From the NCBI RefSeq assembly GCF_040054535.1, contig NC_090785.1, positions 16,246,001 to 16,310,000 on the forward strand: a DNA stretch of 64,000 nt. The letters run 5' to 3'. The translations under genes and the position numbers were made by a program. Each line of letters starts with the position of its first letter. Positions within the stretch are counted from its first letter, which is position 1. Of the stretch, positions 1 through 13,554 are shown one piece after another. Source of the DNA: Antennarius striatus. Taxonomy: Eukaryota; Chordata; Actinopteri; Lophiiformes; Antennariidae. The notes beneath the pieces are model-generated. The model was not told the DNA's origin and did no database searches. It was given only the letters and a program-made list of their open reading frames with translations.

Positions 1-2694
1 AATGAACATTGTATTCTTGTCTTTTCTCCTCTGGTGTTGATGTTGCTGCCTGATGATTGGAAGCACTCACTCGAAGGATCCATCGGTAGTGGTAATGATG
101 ATGACTTAAGCTCAAATAATGTCAGACAAGAGACCAGAACACTTATTGCACTAAATAGTATTTTTCCTCCAGGACTGTTGACACTGTGATTAATCCCTAT
201 TAGCTATTGACTCTGCACCACAGCCTTGATTCTAATTATGAAGCCTGCCCTAGAGTTCAAGTATGTCAGACAGCCTCCAGGGTATGCATCCTTATGAGAT
301 TCAAGCGCTAGCAATCGAACTGCAGCTTTCCCAGCATGTATCACCACCCAGTACTGCCAGTGATGTTAACTGTTTCTAAGAAGCTGATAGCTTTCATCTC
401 AGCTTTTTTTTTTTTTTTTTTGCACCAAAACCTCTCTGCAGTTGTGGAGCAGTCTTATCCGTAATTTCATGCTCTGGTGACAGCACTCTTGAATAAACAG
501 TCTACACACCGTCAATGATGGCAAGGATAAATTTGAAATAAACAGAATGTGATTCGCATCCACCTTCAAGATTCCCACGGATAGCAGTGAACACACCGTC
601 CAGTGAAAGAGACAAACGGAGAAGTCTGCAAGTCACCTGAGGGAGGATGTTAATGTTTAATCTGTGGGTTGAGGGCTAATGGATAATGATAGTCAGCAGC
701 AGTGTGTCAAAGTGACAGACTAGTCAGCGCCACTCAGCATCCACCTGGATGCCTCCACCTACCTGTCTGCGTCTTCATTTCTGCTTCACATCTGCATGTG
801 ATTACACGTTGTTTCTCACATCACTTCATGATTACACAATCTATCTCTATGTCTCTGTCTCTCATTAGTTTCCTCACTTTTCATATGTTTCCATATTTTG
901 CTTTGTTCCTTCACATTTTGACAACTATAACTAATTAAATATTCAGTTCATATTCATTTATTTATTTTATGATTGCTTTCCTTTGGTGGATCTTTTATAC
1001 TTTATAACAAATGCTTCATAAAAACTTGGCTGTGGCAGCAAAATGACCAGTTTTTAGAAAACTGCTACAGGTTGATGAGGCTGGAGTCTGGCACCAGATG
1101 ACTCATCAGAACCTGATTAATAACTTTCTGGACCAGGGGTTGGGTGCACCAGCTGTTCCTGGCCTGTCCTGCTTACTAAGTAGAGTTTTCTGCGCCACTA
1201 GATTTAAACGTAGGATTTTCCATATATTCTGTTTGAATAAATTAAATAAAGTGATTAAGCCGACATTCATTTGCTCATATCTACACTTGGAGAAGAGGTT
1301 TTGGTGGAATTAGTGGAAAATAGCCATATATAAGCATGCATGAAATGACTGACTAATGTTAGTAAGAGCCAATTAGTAAAGAGAGGAGAAACACTAATCC
1401 AGCGTCAGCCTTTGAAACAGAAAATCCTCCTTTTGTTATGATGAAGATGTCTAATAAAACAACCTTAGAAGTGTAATGAAAGGATAATTGCTTTTAATTT
1501 AATTACCATCTTTTTTCTTTTTTTTTTACTGGTATCCCCCCTGCTAACAGCATAATCAACAACTGGCTTCAACTTCACTGACGATGATCTCATTAATTCA
1601 AAAATCAAAAAGTATATTTCTCAAGATTTGTTTTATTTTTGAACACCATGCAGTACCGTAAAGTCTGTGCTAACTAAGGTAGTCCTTAAGTGTTTGTGGT
1701 GGAACCTTGTTTACCAGATTAAACATTAAATAAAAAAATCAATTGTTATTGGATTATGTACTTATTTGTATTATGTCAAGTAGTTCCACAATATACATTG
1801 TAATCTGCATCCATCGGTCTTACATTCAGAATGGCCCATCTGTAACACTTTTACCAAAGAAAAAACAGAACCAATTAAAAAAACAAATTGTAACAAATAA
1901 TAATTTGAGGCCAAAAACAACAAAAAACTAAGAATGAATTTCAGTTGCCTAAAAATCGATCAAAAGATTAATATATCTACTGATAATTCTACACCCCCAC
2001 TCATCTCAATCCACTTCTATTCATCACACACAACTCCCATTTCAGGTATCCAGACACATTTAAAGCATATTCTATTCCTTGCAAAATTCAAAAATATATT
2101 TTAATATTTAAATGCTTCTCCCTTTCTACAAACATTTTTCAAGCGCTTCTCTGACTAATTTAGAGATTGTAATCTTGATCTAAGGACATGATGAGCTACA
2201 TGTGGTAGTTGAAGATACCTCTACATTTGAGAAGGATATTTAGTAAATTAGATTGTTTAAATTTGTCAGGTGATTTCATGTTGGTCCACTGAAGTAAGAA
2301 CCCCATTTTTCCACCTTCTCCACCCTAATACCGGTAAATGATTGCTTTGGATTTAGCTAAATACTTCACTACGGTATGAGTCTAACTTTATCAGGCCAGC
2401 AATTGTCCTCCATATGTTCTGGAGACACAGTATAATGTTGTATATTGGATACATCAGGATGACAGTGGTGCTGACGCAGACTGTTCCATGTTGTGCCAGT
2501 GGGGGAGCTCTCTCCAGGGGTAAAGAGGCAGATGGGAGCCCCAATCCACCAGTAGAAACAGGTTGCGCAGTTTCCACATAATCATCCATGGGTGTTTTCC
2601 CCAGATATACTGTACTTCTTTATGCTGAGTTTTTCAGTTAACTGACAATTAAAATGAGAAAAATAACTTAAATTAAGCTTTTGAGTTAACTAAG

Positions 2695-2789
2695 CTACAC
2701 AAACACACACACACACACACACACACATACACACACACACACACACACGCACGCACGCACGCACACACACACACACGCACACACACACA
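2695..2789. repeat. (CA)n / (CG-CA) microsatellite
   Basis: About 95 bp of alternating CA with GCAC interruptions. It is followed directly by a dispersed repeat segment that recurs after the CA tract ending at 6779, so the microsatellite is part of a repeat unit rather than an isolated expansion. Confidence 0.95.
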
Positions 2790-2868
2790 TTTCTATCTAT
2801 TTAATAAGATTTCTTGGAACGCTAAACTGGTGTCTTTTTTTACATCGTTCATGTCTGTGTGTTTAGTG
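2790..2868. repeat. Dispersed repeat, copy 1 (follows CA tract)
   Basis: The segment beginning TTTCTATCTATTTAATAAGA and running to TTCATGTCTGTGTGT matches 6780-6856 with only a few differences. Both copies sit immediately 3' of a CA microsatellite, so the CA run belongs to the mobile unit. The family was not identified. Confidence 0.75.
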
Positions 2869-4344
2869 CTACACCACTGAACAAGAGGAAACCAGTCAAT
2901 AAGTTCCACCGTATATTAGTAATGAAGCCCTTCAACCACTCCCTTTCTTCATTTTTCACATTAAATGCAGTCATCAAAGCAGCTTTCCTCCCCTAACGGC
3001 TTCCTGCTGCTTCTCCTTCATCTGTGTGTCACATTTCTCCCATTATTTTGCTCCTCCTTTCCAATTTATGCATATTTATAGCTGTTCTCTTAACTCGGCT
3101 TCTCCTTTCTATCCATTAACACATACATCTTCAAATATCACCATCCGTCTGGGCTAAGTCATTTACAGATGTCATTTGTTACTGTCCCATTAGTCCCCTA
3201 TTGCATAACCATCTTTCCCTGACTCAGTGTTCTCCACAGTTTATCCATCAGTGTGTTTTTCTGAGGTTCCAGGAGGTGCATTTTGACAGCACCGTGTTTC
3301 AGGAAATGCTCATCTCCACAAATTTTAGGGAATGGGTTAGAGTCTATGCCTGTGCATCGACTCTGGAGATTTCAAATCCTTCGACAAATGAAAGATGGAA
3401 CTGCCTGAGTAGGACAGAAATCAATCTCTCCTCAATGTCCGGGGGTCACATATGAATTGATGAGCCATCGGCTTTGAGTCGTGCTTGCGAGCCTCCCCTT
3501 TGAGCAAGCTGTCAAGTCTACGTATGACTGTTGCTTCTATGTGAAGTGCTTTCTCTTGACGTTTGTCAGATAAAATGGATATAAAATTTTAATTTAATCC
3601 ATCTCAAACCTTCCTTTAAGTTCTACTGGTTTGTGTGGAGGAGCTTAAGGCAATGCTTCTGTTTTTGACATTTTTGACAGCATCTTTGTGCACCCCTCAC
3701 ATTGCACTTATTGATTGAATTTGTTTAACTGGTTCCAAATCCATCTCTATTCTCTCTGGCGGCGTTTTGAGATTTAAAAAAAAAGTTCCTGGCAGTCTTG
3801 TAAATCTGACAAAGATTTGCTATTATTCCTCCTTCCAACATATCAGAGTTTTGGTGAAGTGTCTTTATCCCTTATGACATAATGACATGCACTACATTAG
3901 CTGGTCCCTCAAGCCTGGTGTATCCACAATAGTACAATTATTCTGAAGATAGTACTCACAGAGCATGCTGTAGCATTCTGTTTGGGACTGGGAGCAGAAC
4001 ACCTTCAGGATGAATAACCCCAAGTGCTTTTGGTGCATCTGTAAACTGTCTCAGTGAAGTACTAATCCTCAGAGGCTGCTTCTCTGTAAAAGCAAAGAGG
4101 TAATTCATGTGAGATGTGCCAAGTTATTAACAGTTGTATTTGTTTGTTGGTAAACTGCTGTGAATGGAAGTTGTTTTCAGCACAAGAAGATACCACTGAA
4201 AAAGTGTATTCCTTGTGTCCTTGAAAAGAGGTGAAGCTATGGTGGACCTGAAAATCATGATTAAGACCCAAAATAAGAAAAAGGCCACCTGGTGTCTCTT
4301 TAAACTAACATTGATTCATCTACTGTACCAGTGTTCTCTTTTGT

Positions 4345-4365
4345 GTGCGTCATTGACGCACATTT
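4345..4365. repeat. Short perfect hairpin
   Basis: TGTGCGTC and GACGCACA flank a 3-nt loop. It lies about 140 bp left of a 40-bp perfect palindrome and within the same stretch of repeat-like DNA. Confidence 0.6.
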
Positions 4366-4502
4366 TTTGACAGGGACGCAAGCTTTAAATGGACTTCCAT
4401 TCAAGAAAAATATTGACAATTTTTCCATTTCTCCACTTAAAGTTCGAACCCGGAAATCGGCATTATTATTTGATCTTGCGCGAGAAAAGCGTGAGATCAA
4501 AT

Positions 4503-4542
4503 CTGCGTGATTCTGCCTTATTAATAAGGCAGAATCACGCAG
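4503..4542. repeat. 40-bp perfect palindrome
   Basis: CTGCGTGATTCTGCCTTATT is followed with no spacer by its exact reverse complement. A second, imperfect inverted pair (around TTTGATCTTGCGC and GCGTGAGATCAAA, 4470-4501) sits immediately to its left. The surroundings end in a LINE/SINE-like tail at about 4750, so the palindrome may be part of a transposable element. Confidence 0.9.
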
Positions 4543-4639
4543 GCAACATGATTGCTGCTCGTTTTACACGCTGCAGTGAGAGCGAGGAGTTAGTTAGACC
4601 CTCCAGAGCAAGCATAAGTGACTTACAGCTTATACATGG

Positions 4640-4749
4640 TGAGTCCTGATGGGTTTCTCTGTGAGTTAAAGCACTTTGAAATGTCTGCTGATGTGATTAA
4701 GCGCTACACAAATAAAGGTTGATTGATTGATTGATTGATTGATTGATTA
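4640..4749 (+). mobile_element. Retroposon 3' tail ending in (GATT)n
   Basis: The segment has the 'AAAGCACTTTGAAATG ... AAGCGCTACACAAATAAAGG' form typical of fish LINE-derived or SINE 3' ends, and it ends in about seven GATT units, a usual slippage tail. The body to the left is not clearly recognised. The exact family is uncertain. Confidence 0.6.
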
Positions 4750-5213
4750 TCACCATGCCTCAGCAAAAGATGCAAAAGTTAGAGAAAAAGCAAGTGACAA
4801 TGAGTGCTTTCTTAAATAAAAAACAATCAAAAGTTAATGAATAAAAAGAGACAGATATTACTGAAATGTGTGTGGAGAAGGTTCCCTCAGCTTGGTGCAG
4901 TGTCCGCAGCAGAAAACAGTGTATGAAATAAAGGCAAAGAAAACTATTGAGTGAAAAGCAAAAGTGAAAAAAAAACTGTTTTACATCTTTCTTAATTTAT
5001 GAAACTGGTTTTTTTGAATGACTACCAGGCTTTAACATTTTTATAAAATTAATATATAATCTTACTGGGTTTTTTTTCTTTTCACTTAAACAATTATGTT
5101 ATTAATAAAAACATGAAAATTCAAAACTCAATCCTTGTGTACGTTTCTACCATATATTCTGTTATTACTTTTGGGATGCATAAACGTTTTGTTGGGATGC
5201 ACACATTTTTCTT

Positions 5214-5238
5214 GAAGTGCATCCCAGGGATGCACTTC
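5214..5238. repeat. 12-bp-arm palindrome around GGGATGCA words
   Basis: GAAGTGCATCCC, one base, then GGGATGCACTTC. The word GGGATGCA also occurs directly at about 5173 and 5193, so the same octamer appears three times in one orientation and once inverted within 65 bp. Confidence 0.75.
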
Positions 5239-6573
5239 TTTCTTGAGGTAAAATGAACTCTGCTGTACATGTAAATATTTTGGAAAGTGACTTAATCTGT
5301 TAAATAAAGCTGAATTTAAGTAGATAAATGAAACTGTTCTGTTCTAGAAAACTCTTTTAGCCATCAGAGGTATGTCAAAATTATTTTGAATTTGTTGGTT
5401 TCATATCTTGCCTTAAGTGACTCATGACACAGAATGCAAAACATCATGGCTGGAATACAACTACGGTTATATTTTTTTCAGGGGGCTGGATATGTGAGAT
5501 AATTATCTTCAGTAAAGACAAACTGACATTAAGACTCTCCATAAAGTTTGGCATCCAGCTGAGTCAGTAAGTAAGTCAATGGTTCTTTGATCTGAAATAC
5601 AGTAAGGTGGAGAGAATTTGCATGATTTTAACAGACTGTTAATCGTAGTCCCCAGATAATAACATCCAATTACACATCTGCCTCCAATCCAATTTTTTTT
5701 AAATAATACTAGTAGTGATCCCTTTATCCTCAGGGATAAAACCATTCTGTAATAGGCAAATTTAAAAACAAGACAGTTCGGGGATCACAAACCTCTGCCA
5801 AGGCTGAGCATTCCCTCCTCCTTGCCAAGAACTTAGATCCGTTCTTAACCCTTGGCAGAAGGAAAACAGCTGTTCCCTCATTTCCTGTCCTGCTGGACAG
5901 ATTCTTCCTTTATTGTAATCACCTGTTTCAATCCTCAACATTTGTCCGTGATTAAGGGATAATGGTCCAGAACCTTTTGAGTTCAGTGGTTTCCCTCAGG
6001 GTTCATTCAGTATTAAATAAAGTAAATGTGTCTATTTTTGTTGCGGTTACGCCTTTTGTCCACACGAGAACGCAGATATCCAGGACGAAAACGGTGGCCA
6101 AAGTAAAGTTTTTTGAAAACGCTGGGTCTGCGTTGTCGTGCGGATGCTGTAAGCAAAACTTTTTCTATCCGTGGGGTGTCTCCCTGCAAAGAAAACTGCT
6201 GTGACGTTAGTGTGTGTGACCCATGTCTACATGTACACACAGACTGGACGCACTTAAAACTGGCTATTTTCTGACATATAACAGCTCCCCTTCAAAGACG
6301 CGTTGATAAACATGCTTGACAGTTTGATATTTGTTTTTCCTGTTTCTTTCTTTATGAGTCATAAAGTTTATATATTTATTTATTCATTCATTCATTCATC
6401 ATTCATTTCGTTCACGTAAAATGTAAAAATCCCTGTTCAAGGTAGTGAAGTAATTTAGAAGGAATATGCGCGACCATACAAGACATCAGTCTGTCTCACG
6501 TTGTTTAGCTGGAGCTCTCCACGTTAGCAGTGTAGCGTTAGCTCCATAGAACAAGGTAGCTATTTATCATTTC

Positions 6574-6645
6574 ATATGTTTGGTATGAAGTCTGATATTA
6601 TTGTTTTATCATGGAATTTCCACAAATTCCCGCTAGTTATTGATA
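6574..6645. repeat. Local duplicated segment, copy A
   Basis: The run starting TATGTTTGGTATGAAGTCTG is nearly identical to 7551-7615 over about 65 bp and includes the same downstream '...GGAATTTCCA...' stretch. Copy A leads into the 113-bp CA tract, whereas copy B is interrupted by a SINE. Confidence 0.8.
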
Positions 6646-6659
6646 GATTTATTTATTTT

Positions 6660-6856
<197 letters not shown>

Positions 6857-7550
6857 CTGCCATCACTAAAATATACTACATGCTTGGCATACTTCCTTAT
6901 ATTGCTGAAAGTTTTATTCACAGGCTTTCTGCAAAATGCCACACACTTCAAACTCATGCCAACTAATATTTTAGTATCCAGTAGATGTCGCACTAGAGCA
7001 AATGAAGCCTCATGAAGCTTTGAACCACAGTGAACCGATTGGGATGAAAAGCTTCAATGCTTCATGGGGCTTCATCTGCCCATCACTAACTATACATGGA
7101 CTTCCCAGTTAACATAATTTTAGAGTCACATAACTGTTACAACAATTTTCATGTTTTTGAGCAGAGTCAAAACAGCAGCAACGACTATGGTTTCTATTTG
7201 GAATGGGACAATCGATCCAAAATGCTCGTCAGGCATCTGACAAATATGGTCTTTAAGTAACTACATACAGTTCTGTTCATGTAGTCAACTAACAGAACTA
7301 TCACTTCTCTAAAATCTATTTTCCACTTGTTCTTTTGACAGGTGGCTTTTCCTTTAACGTTAGCTCCTTTCCCAATCTCATCATTAGTTAGCTTTCTTTC
7401 TCCAGATAACCTACTAACATTCATCTATGGCTTCGCAATGCCCACCCAGAACAATCCATGACTGGCCAACACAAAGTTTGTAACGTCACCACGTTGATTT
7501 TTGACTACATTGAGTGCGCTTGGTTTATATTACCAATATATTTGTTTTTA

Positions 7551-7616
7551 TATGTTTGGTATGAAGTCTGATATTATTGTTTTATTGTGGAATTTCCATG
7601 GGTTCCAGCTAGTTAG
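7551..7616. repeat. Local duplicated segment, copy B (SINE target)
   Basis: The second copy of 6574-6645. Its right part, CCAGCTAGTTAG (7605-7616), is the duplicated target site of the SINE at 7617-7956, so the SINE landed inside this repeat. Confidence 0.8.
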
Positions 7617-7956
7617 TCAGTCAGTCAGTCAGTCATTTTCAGATCACCACTGCTGCTATATCCGCCGCAGCGGGTCACGGGGAGCCGGAGCCTATCTCGG
7701 CGGCATAGGGCGTGAGGCGGGGGACACTCTGGGCACGACGCCAGTGCACCGCGGAGCCACACACAAAGACAAACAACCATGCACACACACACTCATTCCT
7801 ACGGGCAATTTGGAACGGCCAATCAACCTGAAGCACATGCTTTTGGAGGTGGGAGGAAGCCGGAGAACCCGGAGAGAACTCACACAGAGCGGGACTCGAA
7901 CCCGGGTCCGCCATATTGTGAAGCGACAGCGCTAACCACTGCGCCACCATGCCGCC
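7617..7956 (-). mobile_element. tRNA-derived SINE with target-site duplication
   Basis: Read on the minus strand, the head carries a pol III A box (TGGCGCAGTGGTTAGC, 7931-7946) and a B box (GGTTCGAGTCC, 7892-7902), followed by the familiar fish SINE body and a (CTGA)n tail at 7617-7635. The element is bracketed by CCAGCTAGTTAG at 7605-7616 and 7957-7968, a target duplication of 10-12 bp as expected for LINE-mediated insertion. Related copies lie at 48735-49025 and 58180-58334 in the same orientation. It encodes no protein. Confidence 0.9.
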
Positions 7957-7969
7957 CCAGCTAGTTAGT

Positions 7970-7970
7970 A

Positions 7971-8048
<78 letters not shown>

Positions 8049-8092
8049 GTTGTTGTTGTTGTTGTTGTTGTTGTTTTTGTTGTTGTTATTGT
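7970..8092. repeat. (ATT)n then (GTT)n microsatellite
   Basis: About 78 bp of ATT units pass into about 45 bp of GTT units, directly after the right target duplication of the SINE. Confidence 0.95.
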
Positions 8093-8822
8093 TCATGACT
8101 TTGGTAAAATTAATGACATTCTACAACGATGGCCAAAAAGAGAAAACGTGTAAAAACCTTCATGTATTCTGAGATCTGCCTCAAAATATAATCATCTCCT
8201 TGGCTCCAAATTCATTCATATAGAGAATATCATCCAAATCTATTTAAAGCCATTCCAGATATCCTGCAGACAAACAAACAGGGGTGATCACACAACTGCC
8301 TCCTGCTCTCTTTGGCAGCAGTGGTGATCCTCAACTCTGAAGCCTCAGGCAAAAAGTCTTTATAAGCTTCAAGCTCAACATACTCTCTGCAGATGTGACA
8401 GTGTTCACTGTGTTTTTCCCTGATATAAGTACTTCTCAATTAATTGCTTTCATTGATTCCTTTATTTAGAAAAAAAAATCACAAGAGTTTACCTACATAT
8501 TTTTGTCTTGGATAGTGAGGAGAAGACCTAAAAAATGTTACTTGGCATTATATAAAGTAACTGAAAGGAACTGAATTGCATTAAATCATATTTTAATTGT
8601 TTGAGTCCGCACATGTAATATGATCCATTCAGTTATAAGTATGTGTCAGACACATTTATTCATAAAAAGGCACATCTAGGATTGAGTCTGGCAAATCAAT
8701 TGTGTGTTATAGTAATCAACTTCGCACTGTAATCAACCAATCAAAATCATTGGACTGGTTTAACATGAAGGATCAAGAGTAAACATTGCTTACTGCAGTT
8801 AGAACGGGACAACCATAGATAA

Positions 8823-8826
<4 letters not shown>

Positions 8827-8897
<71 letters not shown>

Positions 8898-8905
8898 AAC
8901 AGACA
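8827..8905. repeat. (GACA)n microsatellite
   Basis: About 20 tetranucleotide units preceded by GATA units, with two A-for-G changes at the right end. Confidence 0.95.
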
Positions 8906-10899
8906 CATAAATGTAAACCTTAACATTACCCATAATACCCCAGTGGGTCCAGTTATCTGTGGATAGATGCAGCGGGGCGAAAATTGGAGAAGCTAAGACA
9001 GAGCGAAGATAAGCTTCAGAGACCGGAGAACAAGGGTTGGGGGGAGCCTGCTGAATCGAGATCGGTGCTTCAGAGAAAGTATCTCCATCTGCATTTAGAT
9101 TTCCTGTTTCTTTTGGTCCATTGCGTATTCTCTAAACTTTGCTGTTCTGTGCTCAGACACTGTTTGAAGGTTAAGAGTTTGAATGGTGACATTTTGGGAA
9201 ATACAGTACGGTTACCCATTTCTTGCTCAGAGTTAAAAGTGACTCAACATATGTTCTTATGAATTTAAAACAAATAAACCCCGACTTTGCACTAATCTTT
9301 ATAGTCTACATTTTGTATTTATTTTACTTAACGTACATCAAATATGGGATTAAATGAACAGGGTATAAGATAATGCTAATTTGTGAGCATTGAAGGTGCT
9401 GTACTGACATTCCCATGTCAATCTCTAAAATGCTGACTGTATAAACAAGATTAGAGTAACTCTCCAGGTTTGCTGCAAATCTTTTTATAAACCTTTCCTC
9501 CTCAATCCATCTCATCCAGAGTGCTCCCGTCCTTTTTATTGAGTAACTGAAGTGTGAAACCATCAACCAGTCTGGCAGCCTGGATCCCACGGGATGCTGG
9601 TTCAGGTCATCTAATCATGCATAACCCTGGCAACAAGCGGTGTAAAGGGCAGGTCAGGGGTGTAAGCTAAACCACTTTATACTACACCAGACTCTAATGA
9701 TGGTGTTTATTTTTACATATAATACTGTTTGGGTATCTTTGGTTAATTACCTAATGATTACTCACTTAAGTTAATGACTTTCATTACTTCTCTTCAGACC
9801 GATCACTCTGCTTTTGTTGCCTGATTTTGTTGCCTGATTTCTGTCTATTCTGGCACTTCTTACCTTAATCAAATGAGTCAACTGACCCATAGTCTCCTTC
9901 CAAAATTACCCTCTTTCCCTGGGGCAAGTCTTGTCCTTGAAATTCAGATGAGTGGAGTGTCAGGAGTGGTTATCGTCTGGACTTTGGTGGCATCTCATGT
10001 AGTTCCACAGGGGTGGGGGGTGGGGATACTTTTTCGTGTCGCCTCACCCCACCAGCTCTGTTGGACTAATGGCACTGTTTTACACAAGGGACACAATCTG
10101 ATTGCAGCTCTGTGTGCAGTCCAAAACAAAATTCCTCTCATCCTTTACACCACAAGAATGGATACACTGAAGAGCCCCCCCCCCCCTCTATGCTCTGTGT
10201 TGTTGGTTTCAAAACGTATTAATTATTTAGACTCTGAATCACAGATACGGTGTACGTAATGGTTGTACAAATAAGTGCTTCTTGCTGCACATCATTTATT
10301 GTAACCTTGCATGCTTGCCTGTTTACCAAGTCTGTGCACACTAGAAGCATTTTTTGCCTCCAGCAAGAAGGTAACATGTCTCTGTTCAGGATTACTCTGA
10401 AAGTTACTAAAGGACTATGACTAAATTTTCTAGGGGTACTACATGTACAAAGAAAATGTCTTTGGCCATGTGGTGGTGATCCAGATCATTATATGAATAC
10501 AGAATTTTGTAAAACAAGAAAAGCCAGAACAAAACAAAACACATAACTTTTTTGAAATAGATACAATTACAAGACTTTACTTCTTAATTCATAAATAAAC
10601 AAAAATTACAGAATAACATATCATAAGATTACCACGTTTGGATCCAAGAACTATTCCAGTTCCCAGATCCAGGTAGAGAAAAGTGATATTGCTTGAACTT
10701 CTAGGAGAACTCTGATACCAATACCATTCCAATTCCAAGGTGCAGGCTCTCATGATCCAGGAATCATATTATGTGGGGCAAACTGTCATTAGACTGTTGC
10801 TCCTAGGGGCAATTACATAATGGGGTAACTGAGCTGTCTTGATGGAGGTTTCTAAGTGCTGTCTAGTTTTTTGATCATTTGAAATTGAGTGACCCCTCC

Positions 10900-10907
10900 T
10901 TGGTGTG

Positions 10908-10950
<43 letters not shown>

Positions 10951-11022
10951 CTGCGCGTGTGTGCGTGTGTGTGCGTGTGTGTGTGTCCTTGTGTGTGTGT
11001 CCTTGTGTGTGTGTCTGTGTTT
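10900..11022. repeat. Compound (TG)n/(CG)n repeat
   Basis: TG-rich purine-pyrimidine alternation with CGCGCG interruptions, a type of sequence able to adopt Z-DNA. All Cys-Val and His-Thr open frames across it are repeat artefacts. Confidence 0.9.
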
Positions 11023-13554
11023 GATCCAACTAAACTTAAGCACAGGGCTCTGTACACATGCCTGCATGCACACATGTTCTGGTCCTCGTTTTGCCACAGG
11101 GATGAAGTCACACCAATTAGAACGCACCAGTTGATTTACTCAGGAAATGGAGTTCAGCCTAAAGGGAAGATGGCGGTTCACAGGGCCAATGCTGTTGTCT
11201 ATTCTGACCAAACAGTAGAGCTGCAGTGCAGTAAAAATAATTAGACGCACAGATGACTGTTGGATGTGTGATCACTTAATTGAGAACTAAAAAGCCAATT
11301 ACTGGGTAATGGGCATTAAAACTTTTTTTATCTCTCTCGGTTCTCTCCCTTTTAATGGTCACATTTAAAGTGATACTGATATGAAGTTTTATTTCCTAGT
11401 ACTCATAATATGCATCCTAATATGCATAATCCTGCAGATGATGCATTTACCCTGCTGTGTGGTAAAATACAAGCTTTACAGAAATGAACCTAAACAGCAT
11501 TCGATTTAGTTTATGTGATTGGATTGCTTTTCCAAAGATCTGTGTATCTGTTCAGCAAATGGCCGTCTGTTTACAACCTGACTTTATTGTTGCAATATCA
11601 TTATCATATCATTTCCATTAAGAAACACAATTTTCACACTGAAAATAAATAACATATGTTTTTTGTACTTCCAGTCCAAATTAGAGAGAGGTTTTCAGTG
11701 AATGTGTTGCAGACTCTCTCTGTGCAGCATATTCTAAAATTGCTTGTGGTTGCAGTGGTAATACAACTATTGGATGCCAGTGCTGTTCGAACAGTTTATT
11801 GACCAACGTTGTACTTGGATATGCACTGGAGTAAAAAGTAGACAGACATCTTGGTTAATGTATTCTTTCTTAATGATTGTCAAGTGGAAAGTGAATTCAT
11901 GTATTCCTACTCTGGAAGCTGTTTTCACTCCCCGGTGTTTTGTGATTGGTCACACTTCTGTGGCTTTTTTCAATATAAATTCTCCGCAGTGTTAAGTCCT
12001 TCGTACATCACCCCAATTAACAGTCCGTTCAACCACAAAGTCAAATCCTACTTCTTCATTTGGAAACGATGCAATCAATTCTTCAATTACGCAATGCGGA
12101 TTTGCAAGTTACAGAATACGACAGAATAAATACACAAGTCAAAAACTGTCAATATGAATTTGCCCACATGTGTCATAAATTCTTCATTACCTTCATTGCA
12201 CGATCTACAAACTGCTAGCATGTTTGATTTCTCTTTTGATGTGACCCATTTAGTTACCACGACAGAAGGAGTTCAGTCTTCCAGGGGATTGACTATCTTT
12301 CGAGACCAGTCGTGTGAAACTGACACCTTACCAGGACAAAGCACACAATTAATTTGTCATTGATCCTCACTCAGATCCCAGGAGAGCTGCAAAGTAATGA
12401 ATAAGCAAATGGACTTTGTAAAACAGTCGGTGGCTTTTCTTCTTTTAAAATCATTTACAGACCAGTAGCATTATAGGATGTATTTTTTTGGAGGTGGTGC
12501 AATATTTAATCACATTGATAATACATGGCCATACATTTAAACCAACATCTAAATGCACTGCTGCATGTATATGCACAAGACTAAACTACTTCAAATTCTA
12601 TGCGCAACCTTCAACAGCTCTCTCAGTGACCACTGATGGGACTCTCTACTTTGAGACTGTTGGTCCCTTCTATCACGCCTGGTCATGCTGTGACCCATGC
12701 GCTCTGAAAGACATTCAAGTTGCATTAACTGTCTCTGTTTTGTTCACATCAACACACAGCACCAGAAGGAAGGTGCTAAGTAATGATTGATTGTCAGGGT
12801 CTAAGTGCATCGTACAGCAAAACCAGTTTGGATTTATGTTACTATATTGAGAGGTTGAAGCAGGCACATGAAAAGACTTTTTAGATTAAGGTTTCTGGAA
12901 TTCACTTGCTCAAAATGTGTGGTCCAGTTTTCTAGATTGAAATTACATAAATGCCCTTTCCCAGGAGAGATTTTTGGACCTACTGCACATCCTTACCTTC
13001 TGAACAACCCTGTGTTGGTAAAATAGAGTTATTCATTATTGAACTCATTTCATGAATGGGTGTAGAATAATAGCTTCTGTAAATATTTCCAAATATCTGT
13101 TCGTCTGTGGTGGCCAGTGCTTTCCTCTATTCTGCGGTGTTATGGCAGTGGTCTGAGTGTCTGACAGACTGATCCGCATGGCTGGTGACATTATGCGGGG
13201 CAACGTTAGACTCGCTTGCGGTGGTGTTGGAGAAGTGGACAATATGCAATATGCAGGGCCATCTTGGACAATGAGGACCACCCACTGTACAGGACATTGA
13301 TGGGGGACAGGAATTCACTCAGTGGTAAGTAACCCTTCCTAAATATACTACTGAACACCATAGGAAATCTTTCCTGTTTCCATCAAATTGTGCAATGCCT
13401 CACTTTAACATTCATGCATTGAGGAGAAGGAATGAAGCGTACACTAAAATGTGAATATCTGTTTATATCTGCTTTAATTATTCTCTTATTTATTCGTAAT
13501 TCTTTTAGCTCTTTATTCTTGATTATAAATTCTCTCTTCTTATTCAGACTTTGT

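Larger units (their letters stand above)
1..4340. other. Non-coding stretch, no gene recognised
   Basis: No open frame here has a recognisable domain, and none combines with neighbours through plausible splice sites. The stretch holds an 18-T run near 403-421, AT-rich unique-looking DNA and the CA microsatellite listed separately. It lies in the gene-poor region downstream of foxi3. Enhancers could be present but cannot be recognised from one sequence. Confidence 0.6.

Noticed and set aside
7617-7956. A tRNA gene suggested by the A and B boxes
   Set aside because: No cloverleaf can be drawn, the spacing is that of a SINE head, and target duplications prove retroposition.
10769-11244. Several overlapping Cys-Val and His-Thr open frames
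   Set aside because: They are read through a TG/CA microsatellite, which lacks stops in several frames by composition.
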